The position numbers and the translations under genes are program-made. DNA of 64,000 bases. It comes from Sessilibacter corallicola (GTDB taxonomy: Bacteria > Pseudomonadota > Gammaproteobacteria > Pseudomonadales > Cellvibrionaceae). This document shows positions 10,047 to 19,666 of this stretch, one piece after another. The stretch is from NCBI RefSeq assembly GCF_021290925.1, contig NZ_JAJSLX010000005.1:62001-126000 (forward strand), written 5' to 3'. Under the pieces are notes generated by a model that saw only the letters and a list, made by a program, of their open reading frames with translations, made no database searches and was not told the DNA's origin. How positions within the stretch are numbered: the first letter of the stretch is position 1; each line of letters begins with the position of its first letter.

Positions 10047-11102
10047 ATGGAACGAAAAATTACTGTGCCTGCTGGTTATGTGCGCCAATTGCTAAAATTG
10101 GTCGACGAGCAAGGGTTGAGTGTCGATGAACTGTTAAGTCACGTCGGCATTAATGCCGAAGAAATCGACGCAAAAACAGAATTTCCAGCGGATAAATTCG
10201 GTGCTTTATACCAGAGTATTTACTACATTGCCCAAGATGAATTTTTTGGCCTAGCCAATGGCGGCAAAGTACCCAATGGCACGTTTCGAATGATGTGCCA
10301 TTGCATTATTCACTGTGAAACCCTAGGTAGAGCCGTTTATCGAGCCAGCGATTTCCATGAAATCTCCCGTGGTACGTCGGTAAAACCGCTGCTGACGCGA
10401 AAAGGTCGGTACGCCAAAATCAGTTTTACGACCACCGAAGCCGCCGACCAACCCTTGGATCAAATCTTCCACAACGAAAACGCCATTCGAATTCGAACCT
10501 CTCTGTCGATGTGGCATCATTTTTTGTGTTGGTTGATTGGTAAACGTTTGGAGCTGAAAGCTGCGTATTTTAGCTTTGCCGAACCCGACGACGTCAGCCA
10601 GTACAGAACCTTATTTCAGTCCCAAGTGCGCTTTGATCAGCACGACAACGCGATTGTTTTTCCGGCGAATTATCTGGATTTTCCCATCGTTCAAACCCCA
10701 GAGAGCTTACGCAGTTTCCTAAAAACCGCGCCCTATCAGTTGATTGTGATGGTCGATGACGACGCCAGCTTAAAATCCCAGGTGGTGGCGTTGATTGGCA
10801 AAGATTTCAGTCAGGTGCTGCCGAGCGCCGAGGAAGTCGCGCACCGGCTGCACATGTCGGTATCGACGCTGCGCCGACGGCTGCTCGAAGAAGGCGAGTC
10901 GTATCAGCAAATCAAAGATGAGTGCCGCAAGGTGGCGGCGCTGAATTACATGAATTCCCCACAGCTGTCGATCAACGATGTCGCTGGCCTTATGGGTTTT
11001 GAAGAGCCCTCGGCATTCTTCCGGTCGTTTAAAAAATGGACGGGTATGACTCCGGGCGAGTACCGTCGCAGTGATGTCTATTGCCAGCGCATTCCCCAAT
11101 AA
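10047..11102 (+). CDS. AraC-family transcriptional regulator with arabinose_bd-type N-terminus
   Basis: A 351-residue regulator. The N-terminal two thirds resemble the AraC-like ligand domain of the OruR/MmsR-like group (YVRQLLKLVDEQGLSVDELLSHVGI). The C-terminal 100 residues carry the double helix-turn-helix: AHRLHMSVSTLRRRL, then INDVAGLMGFEEPSAFFRSFKKWTG and PGEYRRS. It is divergent from the DUF1302-DUF1329 operon and upstream of the acyl-CoA dehydrogenase gene, so it probably activates one or both in response to a lipid-derived ligand (inference). Confidence 0.88.
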   Translation: MERKITVPAGYVRQLLKLVDEQGLSVDELLSHVGINAEEIDAKTEFPADKFGALYQSIYYIAQDEFFGLANGGKVPNGTFRMMCHCIIHCETLGRAVYRASDFHEISRGTSVKPLLTRKGRYAKISFTTTEAADQPLDQIFHNENAIRIRTSLSMWHHFLCWLIGKRLELKAAYFSFAEPDDVSQYRTLFQSQVRFDQHDNAIVFPANYLDFPIVQTPESLRSFLKTAPYQLIVMVDDDASLKSQVVALIGKDFSQVLPSAEEVAHRLHMSVSTLRRRLLEEGESYQQIKDECRKVAALNYMNSPQLSINDVAGLMGFEEPSAFFRSFKKWTGMTPGEYRRSDVYCQRIPQ

Positions 11103-11269
11103 GGCAGTTTTGTTAGTGATTGATTTTTATAATAATTTTAAAGATTGACTGATTTTGTTAATGATTAAGGGCTGAATTGTTATTGTCGCAATTGGCTGAT
11201 TTACAACAAGATTAGGTCTAAACCTTACAACAATAATTCCGTGTGTCTCAGCCAGTATTGGAGCAAACC

Positions 11270-13048
11270 ATGAGTGATTACCGCTATCCCTATCAAGACG
11301 GCATTTTCGTATTAAACGAGTTGATCGGTCTTGAACAAATTTGTCACCAAGCCGGCTTAGACGATGTCGCCGATGGCCTCGCTGAGGCAATATTGGACGA
11401 AGCAACAAAAATGGGATCGGAGCAACTTGCTCCGTTGAACCGAGTGGGCGATTCCACCGGTGCTACTTTGAAAGACGGCCAAGTTCATGAAACTCCTGGG
11501 TTTTCAGACGCTTACCGACACTTCTGCGAGGGTGGCTGGCCGTCGTTAGGGGCCGATCCTGAGTTCGGTGGCCAGGGCTTGCCGGCAGCGCTTGCCGTGG
11601 CTGTTAACGAAGTTTGGCAGTCGGCGAATCTGGCTTGGTCGTTGTGTCCACTGTTAACCCAAGGTGCCATTGAGTCGATTTCTGCACACGGCAGCGATCA
11701 ACTGAAACAACAGTATTTGCCCAAGCTCATCAGCGGTGAGTGGACCGGTACGATGAACCTCACCGAATCTGACGCTGGCACCGATTTGGCGGCGTTAAAA
11801 ACCCGCGCGGTGCGTGATGGCGATCATTACCGCATTACCGGTCAAAAGATCTTTATTACTTGGGGTGACCACCAAATGACGGACAACGTTGTCCATTTGG
11901 TGCTTGCTCGCCTGCCCGATGCACCTGCTGGTGTGAAGGGTATCTCCCTGTTTTTGGTGCCTAAGTTCCTGCTCGATGAAAATGGCAATACCACCGATCA
12001 ACGCAATGATGCCTACGCGGTATCGCTGGAACATAAGCTCGGTATTCACGGCAGTCCAACTTGCGTGATGAGTTTCGGCGACAACGACGGTGCTATCGGT
12101 TATTTGATTGGCGAAGAAAACAAAGGCTTAGCGTGTATGTTCACCATGATGAACGACGCTCGCCAAGGTGTTGGCCTTCAAGGTTTGGCGATTTCTGAAC
12201 GCGCCTACCAACAGGCGTTAACCTACGCCAAAGAACGTATTCAGGGCACATTGCGTGATGGTTCTCGCATTAGCATCATCAAGCATCCCGATGTGCGCCG
12301 AATGCTGATGCAAATGAAATCTTGTACCCAAGCAATGCGGGCTTTGACCTACGTTGCCAAGGCCGAATCCGACCAGCACGCCGCAGAAACCGATCCAGCG
12401 GTCAAAGCCAAGCGCAAAGCGCGCGTAGATCTGTACACGCCGATTGTTAAAGGCTGGATCACCGAGCTTTCCCAAGAAATTACCTACCTCGCGGTTCAAG
12501 TGCACGGCGGAATGGGCTTTATCGAAGAAACCGGCGTTGCCCAGCATTATCGCGACGCCCGTATTCTGACCATCTACGAAGGCACAACCGGTATTCAAGC
12601 CTTGGATTTAATCGGTCGTAAAACCCTTGCCGACGGCGGCGAAGCGTTGAGTGCACTGATCGCAGAAATCAATTCCGATATGTCTGAAATCACCGATCCA
12701 AAATTGCAAAGCGTCGTGACTTCCATGCAGGAATCCCTCAGTAACGCAATTTCGGCGCAGCAGTGGATCCTTGATAAAGCCGCAAAAGACGCCAATGTTG
12801 CCGGTGCGGTGAGTGTGCACTTTATGATGCTATTGGGTTACTTGTGTGGCGGTTGGTTGATGGCGAAATCGGCCAATCGTGCCTTAAGCCTGCAAGCTGA
12901 AGAGGGCGCTGACCAAGAATTCCTAGAATCAAAAATTGTTTGTGCGCGTTTCTACGCCGAACAAATGTTACCGAGAACGGTAAGTTCGTTAAACGCTATT
13001 TATTCTGGTGATGAGAGCACCATGGCGTTGAGCGAAGATCAATTCTAG
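11270..13048 (+). CDS. Acyl-CoA dehydrogenase, large (~600 aa) class
   Basis: A 593-residue flavoenzyme that oxidises acyl-CoA to trans-2-enoyl-CoA. Family motifs are TMNLTESDAGTDL (FAD and substrate contacts), the GVGLQGLAISERAYQ helix, GGMGFIEETGVAQHYRDARI, and YEGTTGIQALDL with the catalytic Glu. The extended C-terminus after residue 470 matches the class with an extra C-terminal domain. The start is the ATG at 11270 with GGAG seven bases upstream; the frame extends to a GTG at 11243 without a site. It is 10 bp before the ETF-QO gene, so electrons probably pass from this enzyme via ETF (not in the window) to ETF-QO and the quinone pool. Confidence 0.93.
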   Translation: MSDYRYPYQDGIFVLNELIGLEQICHQAGLDDVADGLAEAILDEATKMGSEQLAPLNRVGDSTGATLKDGQVHETPGFSDAYRHFCEGGWPSLGADPEFGGQGLPAALAVAVNEVWQSANLAWSLCPLLTQGAIESISAHGSDQLKQQYLPKLISGEWTGTMNLTESDAGTDLAALKTRAVRDGDHYRITGQKIFITWGDHQMTDNVVHLVLARLPDAPAGVKGISLFLVPKFLLDENGNTTDQRNDAYAVSLEHKLGIHGSPTCVMSFGDNDGAIGYLIGEENKGLACMFTMMNDARQGVGLQGLAISERAYQQALTYAKERIQGTLRDGSRISIIKHPDVRRMLMQMKSCTQAMRALTYVAKAESDQHAAETDPAVKAKRKARVDLYTPIVKGWITELSQEITYLAVQVHGGMGFIEETGVAQHYRDARILTIYEGTTGIQALDLIGRKTLADGGEALSALIAEINSDMSEITDPKLQSVVTSMQESLSNAISAQQWILDKAAKDANVAGAVSVHFMMLLGYLCGGWLMAKSANRALSLQAEEGADQEFLESKIVCARFYAEQMLPRTVSSLNAIYSGDESTMALSEDQF

Positions 13049-13058
13049 GAGAAAGCCC

Positions 13059-14720
13059 ATGAGCGATTTCGAAAGAGAGTCGATGGAATTCGACGTTGTC
13101 ATCGTTGGCGCGGGCCCGGCGGGTTTATCCGCCGCGTGCCGATTAATGCAACAAGCGCAAAAAGCCGAAAAAGAATTGACCGTCTGTGTGGTTGAAAAAG
13201 GCTCAGAGGTCGGCGCGCATATTTTATCCGGCGCGGTTATTGAAAGCCGAGCGTTGGACGAGCTATTCCCTGATTGGAAAGAAAAAGGCGCACCGTTAAA
13301 TACGCCGGTTACCGAAGACCAAATCTTTTTACTGAAAAACGAAAACGATTCCGTCAAATTACCCAACGCGATTGTGCCGAAAACCATGCACAACCACGGT
13401 AATTATATTGTCAGTCTCGGCAATGTGTGTCGTTGGTTGGCAGAGCAAGCCGAAAGCATGGGGGTGGAAATTTTCCCCGGTTTCACGGCGTCAGAAGTGC
13501 TTTACGCCGATGACGGCAGCGTTAAAGGTATTATCACTGGCGACATGGGCGTCGGTGTTAATGGCGAAGAAAAAGACGGCTACATGCCCGGCATGGAGCT
13601 GCACGCTAAGTACACTATTTTCTCGGAGGGTTGCCGAGGTCATTTGGGTAAAACACTGATCGAGAAATTCGATCTCGCCGCCGAAGCTGACGCCCAGCAT
13701 TACGGTATTGGCATTAAAGAGTTGTGGGATATCAATCCCGATAAACACCAACCCGGATTGGTGTTGCACGGTTCCGGCTGGCCATTGTCTGACGACGCCA
13801 GCGGTGGTTTTTTTCTTTACCACACAGAAGCCAACCAAGTGGTGGTGGGTTTAATTATTGACCTCAATTACCAAAACCCTCACTTGAGTCCGTTTGATGA
13901 ATTCCAACGACTCAAACATCACCCAGTGATCAAACAGTATTTAGACGGCGGTAAACGCGTTTCTTACGGCGCGCGCGCAATCACCAAAGGCGGTTTTAAC
14001 GCCTTGCCTAAAATGACGTTCCCCGGTGGAATTGTTGCGGGTTGTAACGCAGGTACGTTGAATTTCTCAAAAATCAAAGGTACTCATACCGCAATGAAGT
14101 CGGGTCTTCTCGCGGCAGAGACCATTTTTGAAGCAATAAGCTCCGGCGATGAAGGCGGCAAAGATTTAACCGCGTTTAAAGAGAAATTCCAAAACTCTTG
14201 GCTGTACGAAGAGTTGTTCGGTTCACGCAATTTCGGCCCAGCAATGCATAAATTTGGCCCTATACTCGGCGGCGCATTTAATTTTATCGACCAAAATATT
14301 TTTGGTGGAAAAATTCCAATGACCTTGCGCGATAATACCGAAGATTATGCGCAGCTGAAAAAGGCGTCTGAATGCCCGAAAATTATTTATCCAAAGCCCG
14401 ATGGAGTGCTCAGTTTCGACAAGCTTAGCTCCGTGTATTTATCCAATACCAACCACGAAGAAGATCAACCTTGCCATCTAAAACTGGCCGACCCAGACAT
14501 TCCGTTGAAACGAAATCTGCCGGATTACGCAGAACCCGCGCAACGTTATTGCCCGGCCGGTGTTTACGAAGTGGTTGAAGATGAAGGTGGCGAGCCGCGT
14601 TTCCAAATTAATGCGCAAAACTGCCTGCACTGCAAAACCTGCGACATTAAAGACCCGGCCCAAAATATTCGTTGGGTAGTACCCGAAGGCACTGGCGGGC
14701 CGAATTACCCGAATATGTAG
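13059..14720 (+). CDS. Electron transfer flavoprotein-ubiquinone oxidoreductase
   Basis: A 553-residue membrane-associated enzyme that passes electrons from ETF to ubiquinone. The N-terminal FAD motif is [17 protein letters not shown]. Further family segments are GAHILSGAVIE, GNAGTLNFSKIKGTHTAM-like and the 4Fe-4S ligands near the C-terminus (CPAGVYEV and CLHCKTCDIKDP). AGGAG precedes the ATG. It is co-transcribed with the acyl-CoA dehydrogenase. Its TAG stop at 14718-14720 directly abuts an inverted-repeat element. Length and motifs are complete, so the element did not damage the core enzyme. Confidence 0.94.
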   Translation: MSDFERESMEFDVVIVGAGPAGLSAACRLMQQAQKAEKELTVCVVEKGSEVGAHILSGAVIESRALDELFPDWKEKGAPLNTPVTEDQIFLLKNENDSVKLPNAIVPKTMHNHGNYIVSLGNVCRWLAEQAESMGVEIFPGFTASEVLYADDGSVKGIITGDMGVGVNGEEKDGYMPGMELHAKYTIFSEGCRGHLGKTLIEKFDLAAEADAQHYGIGIKELWDINPDKHQPGLVLHGSGWPLSDDASGGFFLYHTEANQVVVGLIIDLNYQNPHLSPFDEFQRLKHHPVIKQYLDGGKRVSYGARAITKGGFNALPKMTFPGGIVAGCNAGTLNFSKIKGTHTAMKSGLLAAETIFEAISSGDEGGKDLTAFKEKFQNSWLYEELFGSRNFGPAMHKFGPILGGAFNFIDQNIFGGKIPMTLRDNTEDYAQLKKASECPKIIYPKPDGVLSFDKLSSVYLSNTNHEEDQPCHLKLADPDIPLKRNLPDYAEPAQRYCPAGVYEVVEDEGGEPRFQINAQNCLHCKTCDIKDPAQNIRWVVPEGTGGPNYPNM

Positions 14721-14721
14721 C

Positions 14722-14988
14722 TAGGGCCTGTTCACACTAATTTAATCACACCTGCTGGAGCGTATTTTTTTCGTATTTTAGGCGCAGTGAGTGTGATTTG
14801 GTTGTTCCAAATGAACGAACTGCAACACGAAATACGGGAAAAATACGCCGAGCCCCTAGGGTCGCCCCTAAAACACGCCATTCGTTGTTGTTCGTCGCTT
14901 ATTTAGCGCGCTAAACTGCACTCCTCACGCCTAGACTGACGCGTTTTAGGGGCGACAGGTGCGGTTAAATTAGTGTGAACAGGCCCTA
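14722..14988. mobile_element. 267-bp MITE-like inverted-repeat element, copy A
   Basis: The ends are near-perfect inverted repeats of about 30 bp beginning TAGGGCCTGTTCACACTA. Inside is a second, nested 14-bp inverted repeat (14861-14874 with 14943-14956) and a smaller hairpin in the left half. Copy B (19933-20199) has exactly the same length, with about nine differences. TA at both ends fits a TA target duplication. There is no coding capacity. It sits between convergent genes, and the minus-strand lodB-like gene takes its TAG stop (14988-14986) from the element's end. Confidence 0.8.
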
Positions 14989-16113
14989 GGAAAATATTCG
15001 TCGTTTCCAAAAACCGGAATCGATGTAGCGCTGTTCTTTGGAATACAGTAATTGGTGTAGACGAAGGTACTGATTAAAATCGTTAAAGACTGTCGCTTGG
15101 TAGTCTTTTAATGCTTTTGAGTTATCGCCTAATAAAAAATGTCCTATTGCGTTTCCGGCTAAAATTCCGTGATTAAGGGCTTTTGTAATGCCCGCTGAGG
15201 TCATGGAATCGTAGCTGGATGCCGCATCTCCCACGGCTAGCCATCGTTGTCCTACGCAATTGGTTAATATTGCCGAGGGCGACACCCGCAAGTGCAAATT
15301 CTCAGGCTGATCTAACGAGCATTGAAACGATTCTGTACATTGATTAAAAAACCAGTCGGTTGCCAAAAAATGGTTAAACCAGTCGGCGGGTTGTTTCAGT
15401 TGATGTTGTTTTAATGTTTCGGCATCTGTGCACAAGCTGACAATCGCTTGGTTATTGGGTAGCTGACTTGCGTACCACCAACCAACATTTGATGTGCTCA
15501 CCAATGTGTGACTCGGTCGGTTGTTGGTGTTGCGTGTGTTGTAAAAAGCGCACAACGATAAAACCGAATCGTATTCGTTGCGAGTAACGCCCAGCGCTCT
15601 GGCAACAAATCCTCGAATGCCGGTGGCATCGACGACAAAATCTGTGGTTATTTCTTCAAGCGTGGTGTGTTCTGATTTTTTCTGTAAGGTTAGTGTTACT
15701 TTATTTGCGTTGGTTTCTACTTTTTTTATTTTAGTATCGTTAATTAATTGAATGCCCAAATTCTGACAACACTGAACTAACTGCTGATTAAAAAGTTTTC
15801 TGTTTAAGTGATAACCTTGGCCAACTGGCGTGAATAAAAAATCATTGTAGCCAGGGGTTTTATTTCCCCAAACAGAAATACTGCCTGGGCACGATAAATG
15901 TCCCTCGTTTAACAACTCAGAAATACCCAGTTTGGTCAGCGACTCCGTCGCAGCGGGAGGAATGGTTTCACCAATATGAAAAGCTGCAGTATCAGAATCC
16001 GTAACAATGTTAATTGAAATCGATAAATCCAAACGCTGTGCTTGTTGATAAAGTGCGAGCGCTGTCGCACAACCCGCTGGGCCGCCACCGATAATATGCA
16101 CTGATAAAGTCAT
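14986..16113 (-). CDS. LodB-like FAD-dependent maturation oxidoreductase
   Basis: A 375-residue flavoprotein of the tryptophan-halogenase-like group. The FAD motif HIIGGGPAGCATAL is at the N-terminus, DATGIRGFVAR lies in the middle, and VGDAASSYDSMTSAGITKAL is the second FAD motif. It is directly downstream of a LodA-like gene. In the known LodA/GoxA systems the partner LodB is needed to form the cysteine tryptophylquinone cofactor, which fits this gene. I take the ATG at 16113, which starts right at the Rossmann strand; a GTG at 16176 would add 21 unrelated residues. The stop codon lies within the flanking inverted-repeat element. Confidence 0.82.
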   Translation of the reverse strand: MTLSVHIIGGGPAGCATALALYQQAQRLDLSISINIVTDSDTAAFHIGETIPPAATESLTKLGISELLNEGHLSCPGSISVWGNKTPGYNDFLFTPVGQGYHLNRKLFNQQLVQCCQNLGIQLINDTKIKKVETNANKVTLTLQKKSEHTTLEEITTDFVVDATGIRGFVARALGVTRNEYDSVLSLCAFYNTRNTNNRPSHTLVSTSNVGWWYASQLPNNQAIVSLCTDAETLKQHQLKQPADWFNHFLATDWFFNQCTESFQCSLDQPENLHLRVSPSAILTNCVGQRWLAVGDAASSYDSMTSAGITKALNHGILAGNAIGHFLLGDNSKALKDYQATVFNDFNQYLRLHQLLYSKEQRYIDSGFWKRRIFS

Positions 16114-16228
16114 AACCAGGCTTCTTAGTATTTGTATGAAATGGTTGCCCTGAAATTTATTGCTCAGAGCAACCACGTGTTTTGGTAAAATTAGTTACCG
16201 AGAGTTTTTAAAACCAAAAATCTTAAAA

Positions 16229-18313
16229 TTAAGGACCGCAGTTGTCCGGTTTTTTGTAGCCTAACTCTTTTGCCGTTGGCCACACCTGAACAGTATCGCC
16301 ATCGGTATCAAACAAACTTGAAACTTCAATAAAATTGTTCGAACCGTAATTATTACCGTGTTCATCGCTTACTTGAGTGCCCTGAATAATAAAACCAACC
16401 TTGTGCCAATTTTCGACAAAGTCAAAGTAACACTGATAGCGACCTTGTTGTTGTGGGTAAGGGGTTTCAGTTCCTTCGCCGCGAACACTGAATAACAAAC
16501 CACCGAGGTTCCAAGTTTTACTCTCGTGATTGTAAGTGCACTCGGATTTCGGATAGACCGTTACCGGGCGCTGTGCTGGCCACGACCAATACAAGGTATT
16601 GTTACCTTCGGGATTTGGATCGGGTGTGTGGGTTGCGCAGCTGTTGTAATCGGTGTGCCAAGGTTGCGACATAAACTTACACAAATCGCCGGGTTCAACT
16701 TTCGCGTTTCTCAATGGAATGTAGCCGACCTCTAAAAAAGGACTGTTTTTATTGGCTTTAGCGTACAGTAATTCCTGTTTATTAATTCGAAACGGACCGA
16801 TTTCACTCTGCCAATTTTGCGAATACAAATTAACGTCTCGAACAATAAACGTCAGATCAATACCGGGAGAATATCGACCGCCCAAACAATTTTGCAGCGC
16901 GTCTTGATCGAGTTTCTCGCCCCGACCTAACGGTGCATTTGAGTCGACGAATTTGTTGTCATACCACTGCGATAACAAAAAGTATTGCGTTTCGGTAACC
17001 GACAAAAAGCTCTTCATCGCATCGCCTAACGCCAGCGGCATTTTATAACCTTCGCCATCTTCGTTGTCGGGCGCATCGCTGGTTCCCGGCGGTGATGGTT
17101 TGCGAATTAACTGTTTGAAACTCGGCAGTTTCGCTTTCGGGTCGTCACTGGGGGTGATGGTTGCCATAAATTCGTGGCCGTTAATGGCTCTTTGCGGCAA
17201 ATTGGTATTCCAGCGTTGCAGAAAAGCCGCGTGAAAAACCGGTAACACATCTTGATCAAACTGAGCTTGATAATCGCTCTGAAATCCTTGATTGAATATT
17301 TGCGGTTGCAGGTGTAACTGCTGAATCCATGTGTCGTAAACGTCGTCCCAGGTTGAAACCACGTTACGTGTTTGCGGCGCGTAACCGGGATCGGTACACA
17401 CTACCCAGCCGTGAACCGCCTCAGACATCGAACCGTCTTCAAAAACAATGGTGGCGCACACTGGGCCGTCGGAGGTGTCGTCAAACCAACCGTCATTATC
17501 AATAGCACCGGTTAATTTTGGTGGTTTTCCGTCGGTTTCGATGGCGCTAGCGCGGCCGTAACCTCCAGCAACAATTAAACGCCCGGTGTTATTCTCAATA
17601 AACATTTCACCCAGTGTGTCGATAGCGCCTAACGGGTTGAACATTGAGAAATGTTCATCGGGAAAACTGGTGGGATAATTCGGTTGTGGGGTAATTTTAC
17701 CGCTATCGTTAACGTAATTGGGTGTGGTTGAGTTATCGAATTTAGCAACGCTCGGAGAGGAAACTGACACAGCTCTAGGGCCAGCATCAATAACGAGTTT
17801 CGTGCGTCGGCACGGATCGTTTAAGTCGTCGCTGTCTGCGTAGCCGGTACTTTTTGGATTGCGGACCGGCGGCGTGTTGTTGTCTTCATAGGCGACGATA
17901 CCTTCCTCTACTTTTTTTCCTTCATCGTTGATTGAGGTGATTGTGAAGTTGTTGTTTTTCTTGTTGGCTAAATGTACTTGCCAAATAATGTCTTTAATCA
18001 CCTTTCCATCAACGGTATCGCCAACCTTGATTTCTCGGCCGGGATCATCGCTCGGGTATTTTGTTTGATCTTCTTGATAGGCAAACAGTCGGAACCGTGC
18101 GGCTTGTCGTTTTACCGCTTGGTTTGCATCTCGAAAATCGTCTTCGGTGATTGCTGTGTTTTCGGTTCCCGGTTGAATGGGCAGGCCGCCAAACAAACCG
18201 GTACTCTTATCGACGACTTCACCCGCAGCGGTTTCTGGGGCGATGTAATAGTCTTCGCTGTTACCGACGCGAGCAAAATTAATACTTGGGTGTACTCTAA
18301 AATAACTCATCAT
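16229..18313 (-). CDS. LodA-like quinoprotein (CTQ) amino-acid oxidase
   Basis: A 694-residue protein with the N-terminal signature of the LodA family (VHPSINFARVGNSEDYYIAP). Family members oxidise the side-chain or alpha amine of an amino acid, giving an aldehyde or keto acid, ammonia and peroxide; LodA uses lysine and GoxA glycine. The cofactor is a cysteine tryptophylquinone. By alignment from memory, Asp555 and Cys559 in PWHTDYNSC match LodA Asp512 and Cys516, and Trp636 in ENWHKVGF is the likely modified Trp. WPAQRP lies between them. There is no signal peptide, as for LodA. The start is the ATG at 18313 with GGAG five bases upstream. The substrate cannot be told from sequence. Confidence 0.85.
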   Translation of the reverse strand: MMSYFRVHPSINFARVGNSEDYYIAPETAAGEVVDKSTGLFGGLPIQPGTENTAITEDDFRDANQAVKRQAARFRLFAYQEDQTKYPSDDPGREIKVGDTVDGKVIKDIIWQVHLANKKNNNFTITSINDEGKKVEEGIVAYEDNNTPPVRNPKSTGYADSDDLNDPCRRTKLVIDAGPRAVSVSSPSVAKFDNSTTPNYVNDSGKITPQPNYPTSFPDEHFSMFNPLGAIDTLGEMFIENNTGRLIVAGGYGRASAIETDGKPPKLTGAIDNDGWFDDTSDGPVCATIVFEDGSMSEAVHGWVVCTDPGYAPQTRNVVSTWDDVYDTWIQQLHLQPQIFNQGFQSDYQAQFDQDVLPVFHAAFLQRWNTNLPQRAINGHEFMATITPSDDPKAKLPSFKQLIRKPSPPGTSDAPDNEDGEGYKMPLALGDAMKSFLSVTETQYFLLSQWYDNKFVDSNAPLGRGEKLDQDALQNCLGGRYSPGIDLTFIVRDVNLYSQNWQSEIGPFRINKQELLYAKANKNSPFLEVGYIPLRNAKVEPGDLCKFMSQPWHTDYNSCATHTPDPNPEGNNTLYWSWPAQRPVTVYPKSECTYNHESKTWNLGGLLFSVRGEGTETPYPQQQGRYQCYFDFVENWHKVGFIIQGTQVSDEHGNNYGSNNFIEVSSLFDTDGDTVQVWPTAKELGYKKPDNCGP

Positions 18314-18328
18314 CAATTCTCCAGAAAC

Positions 18329-19666
18329 TTAATTATTGTTTTGATTTTCTTGCGACCAAAAATAAATATTTTGGAAGGCGTGACTGATATTTAAATTAGT
18401 TGCCGGTAGTGGCTCCAGAGTCATCTTGGGTGGGAATTCCTGGGCGGTATTGTGGCAGCGGAAACAATTATCCATAGTTGTCTGGCGCTGAGTGAATGTT
18501 TCGATGGTGGCATTGGAAAGCTTTAACGAACCGGTCAAATTTACCGATCTTCCCGAAGGCGCGGTGAAGCTGTCTGTCGCTAAGTTCATTCCGGGCTCTA
18601 AAGCATTTTGCTCTAAAAACCAAATCGCGCCGACCTCAAAGTAATTTCGCCAAACACTGCTGGAATCCAATTGTGAATACACGCTGGCGTTAATGGTTTG
18701 TATGCTTTCGGTATTTGAGGTGTTGACGCCTTTGGCGTTACCAAAAGCGTATTGACGACATGCCTGAGTGATGGGCGAGAGCGTTTGTTTGCGTTGGTTG
18801 AGCGTTAAATTGCTAGCGGCGGCGTTAACGTTACAGTCACCGAGTTTGGTGCCAGCGGTGTAGAAGGTGTAGTCGTCTGTAGAGACTACTTGTCCTAACG
18901 TTGTACCATGAGGCACATCCGGCGCATTGCGCTTGTGTTCAAAGGTTGCCCAAATCATTTCCGGGTGGCCTTCAACGATGCCGCCAATATGAAAACCAAC
19001 CAGAGCTACGGTCACCGATTTTGATTTATCGGGATTAATAACGATTTTTCCGTTTTTGTTTTCAAGTTTGGCAACGGTGGTTTCCATGGTGAACATATCG
19101 GAAACCTCATCGTCACTGTCGACAATTTTCCACGAGGCTTTTAATTCCAGCGCTCCTTTCGTGCCATCAATTGGAAACGCCGTGGTAGGGTCCATACTTC
19201 TAACATTGGCGGGATCAGTTAATTGATTTGAGGTAATAAAATTTTCGAAAGTAGAATTAATGTACTGAGAGTAATACACCGCTTTGCCGTTGTGATCGAC
19301 AAAAATTCCGTCAGTGCCTGCTTGTAAGTATTCGTCAAAACTTTCTGTGCCAGGACTTTTGGTCATGCGAGGCAAAAAACCTCTGTGTTCCATACCCAAT
19401 AAAGATTGTGGCGAGTTAAAACTCAAAAAACGTGGCATTCCGTCTTCTTCTTGGGTAAGCCACAGAAACATTTGCCAAGACCACTGATGAAACTCACAGT
19501 TACTGGAACTGCTAAAGGCCGCATCGTTGGGGCGTGGTGTTTGCGAATGCGGAAACCATTCTTCAAGGGCTGGGCATTGGTCGGCGAAGGAGGCGTGGGT
19601 AAATAATAATCCTGTAGTTATTACCGACAGCTGGGTAATTTTTTTTAACGGTTGATAGCTAATCAT
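18329..19666 (-). CDS. Secreted protein with one CxxCH haem motif, LodA-operon partner
   Basis: A 445-residue exported protein: signal peptide up to ASFA, then DQCPALEEWFP. Near residue 410 is a single CFRCHN motif, the signature for covalent haem c. The rest has Trp-rich segments (FHQWSWQMFLWL) that I do not recognise from a named family. It ends 16 bp before the lodA-like gene on the same strand, so it is the first gene of a three-gene operon. It may be an electron acceptor, a maturation partner or a regulator of the quinoprotein; none of these can be chosen from sequence. Confidence 0.7.
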   Translation of the reverse strand: MISYQPLKKITQLSVITTGLLFTHASFADQCPALEEWFPHSQTPRPNDAAFSSSSNCEFHQWSWQMFLWLTQEEDGMPRFLSFNSPQSLLGMEHRGFLPRMTKSPGTESFDEYLQAGTDGIFVDHNGKAVYYSQYINSTFENFITSNQLTDPANVRSMDPTTAFPIDGTKGALELKASWKIVDSDDEVSDMFTMETTVAKLENKNGKIVINPDKSKSVTVALVGFHIGGIVEGHPEMIWATFEHKRNAPDVPHGTTLGQVVSTDDYTFYTAGTKLGDCNVNAAASNLTLNQRKQTLSPITQACRQYAFGNAKGVNTSNTESIQTINASVYSQLDSSSVWRNYFEVGAIWFLEQNALEPGMNLATDSFTAPSGRSVNLTGSLKLSNATIETFTQRQTTMDNCFRCHNTAQEFPPKMTLEPLPATNLNISHAFQNIYFWSQENQNNN

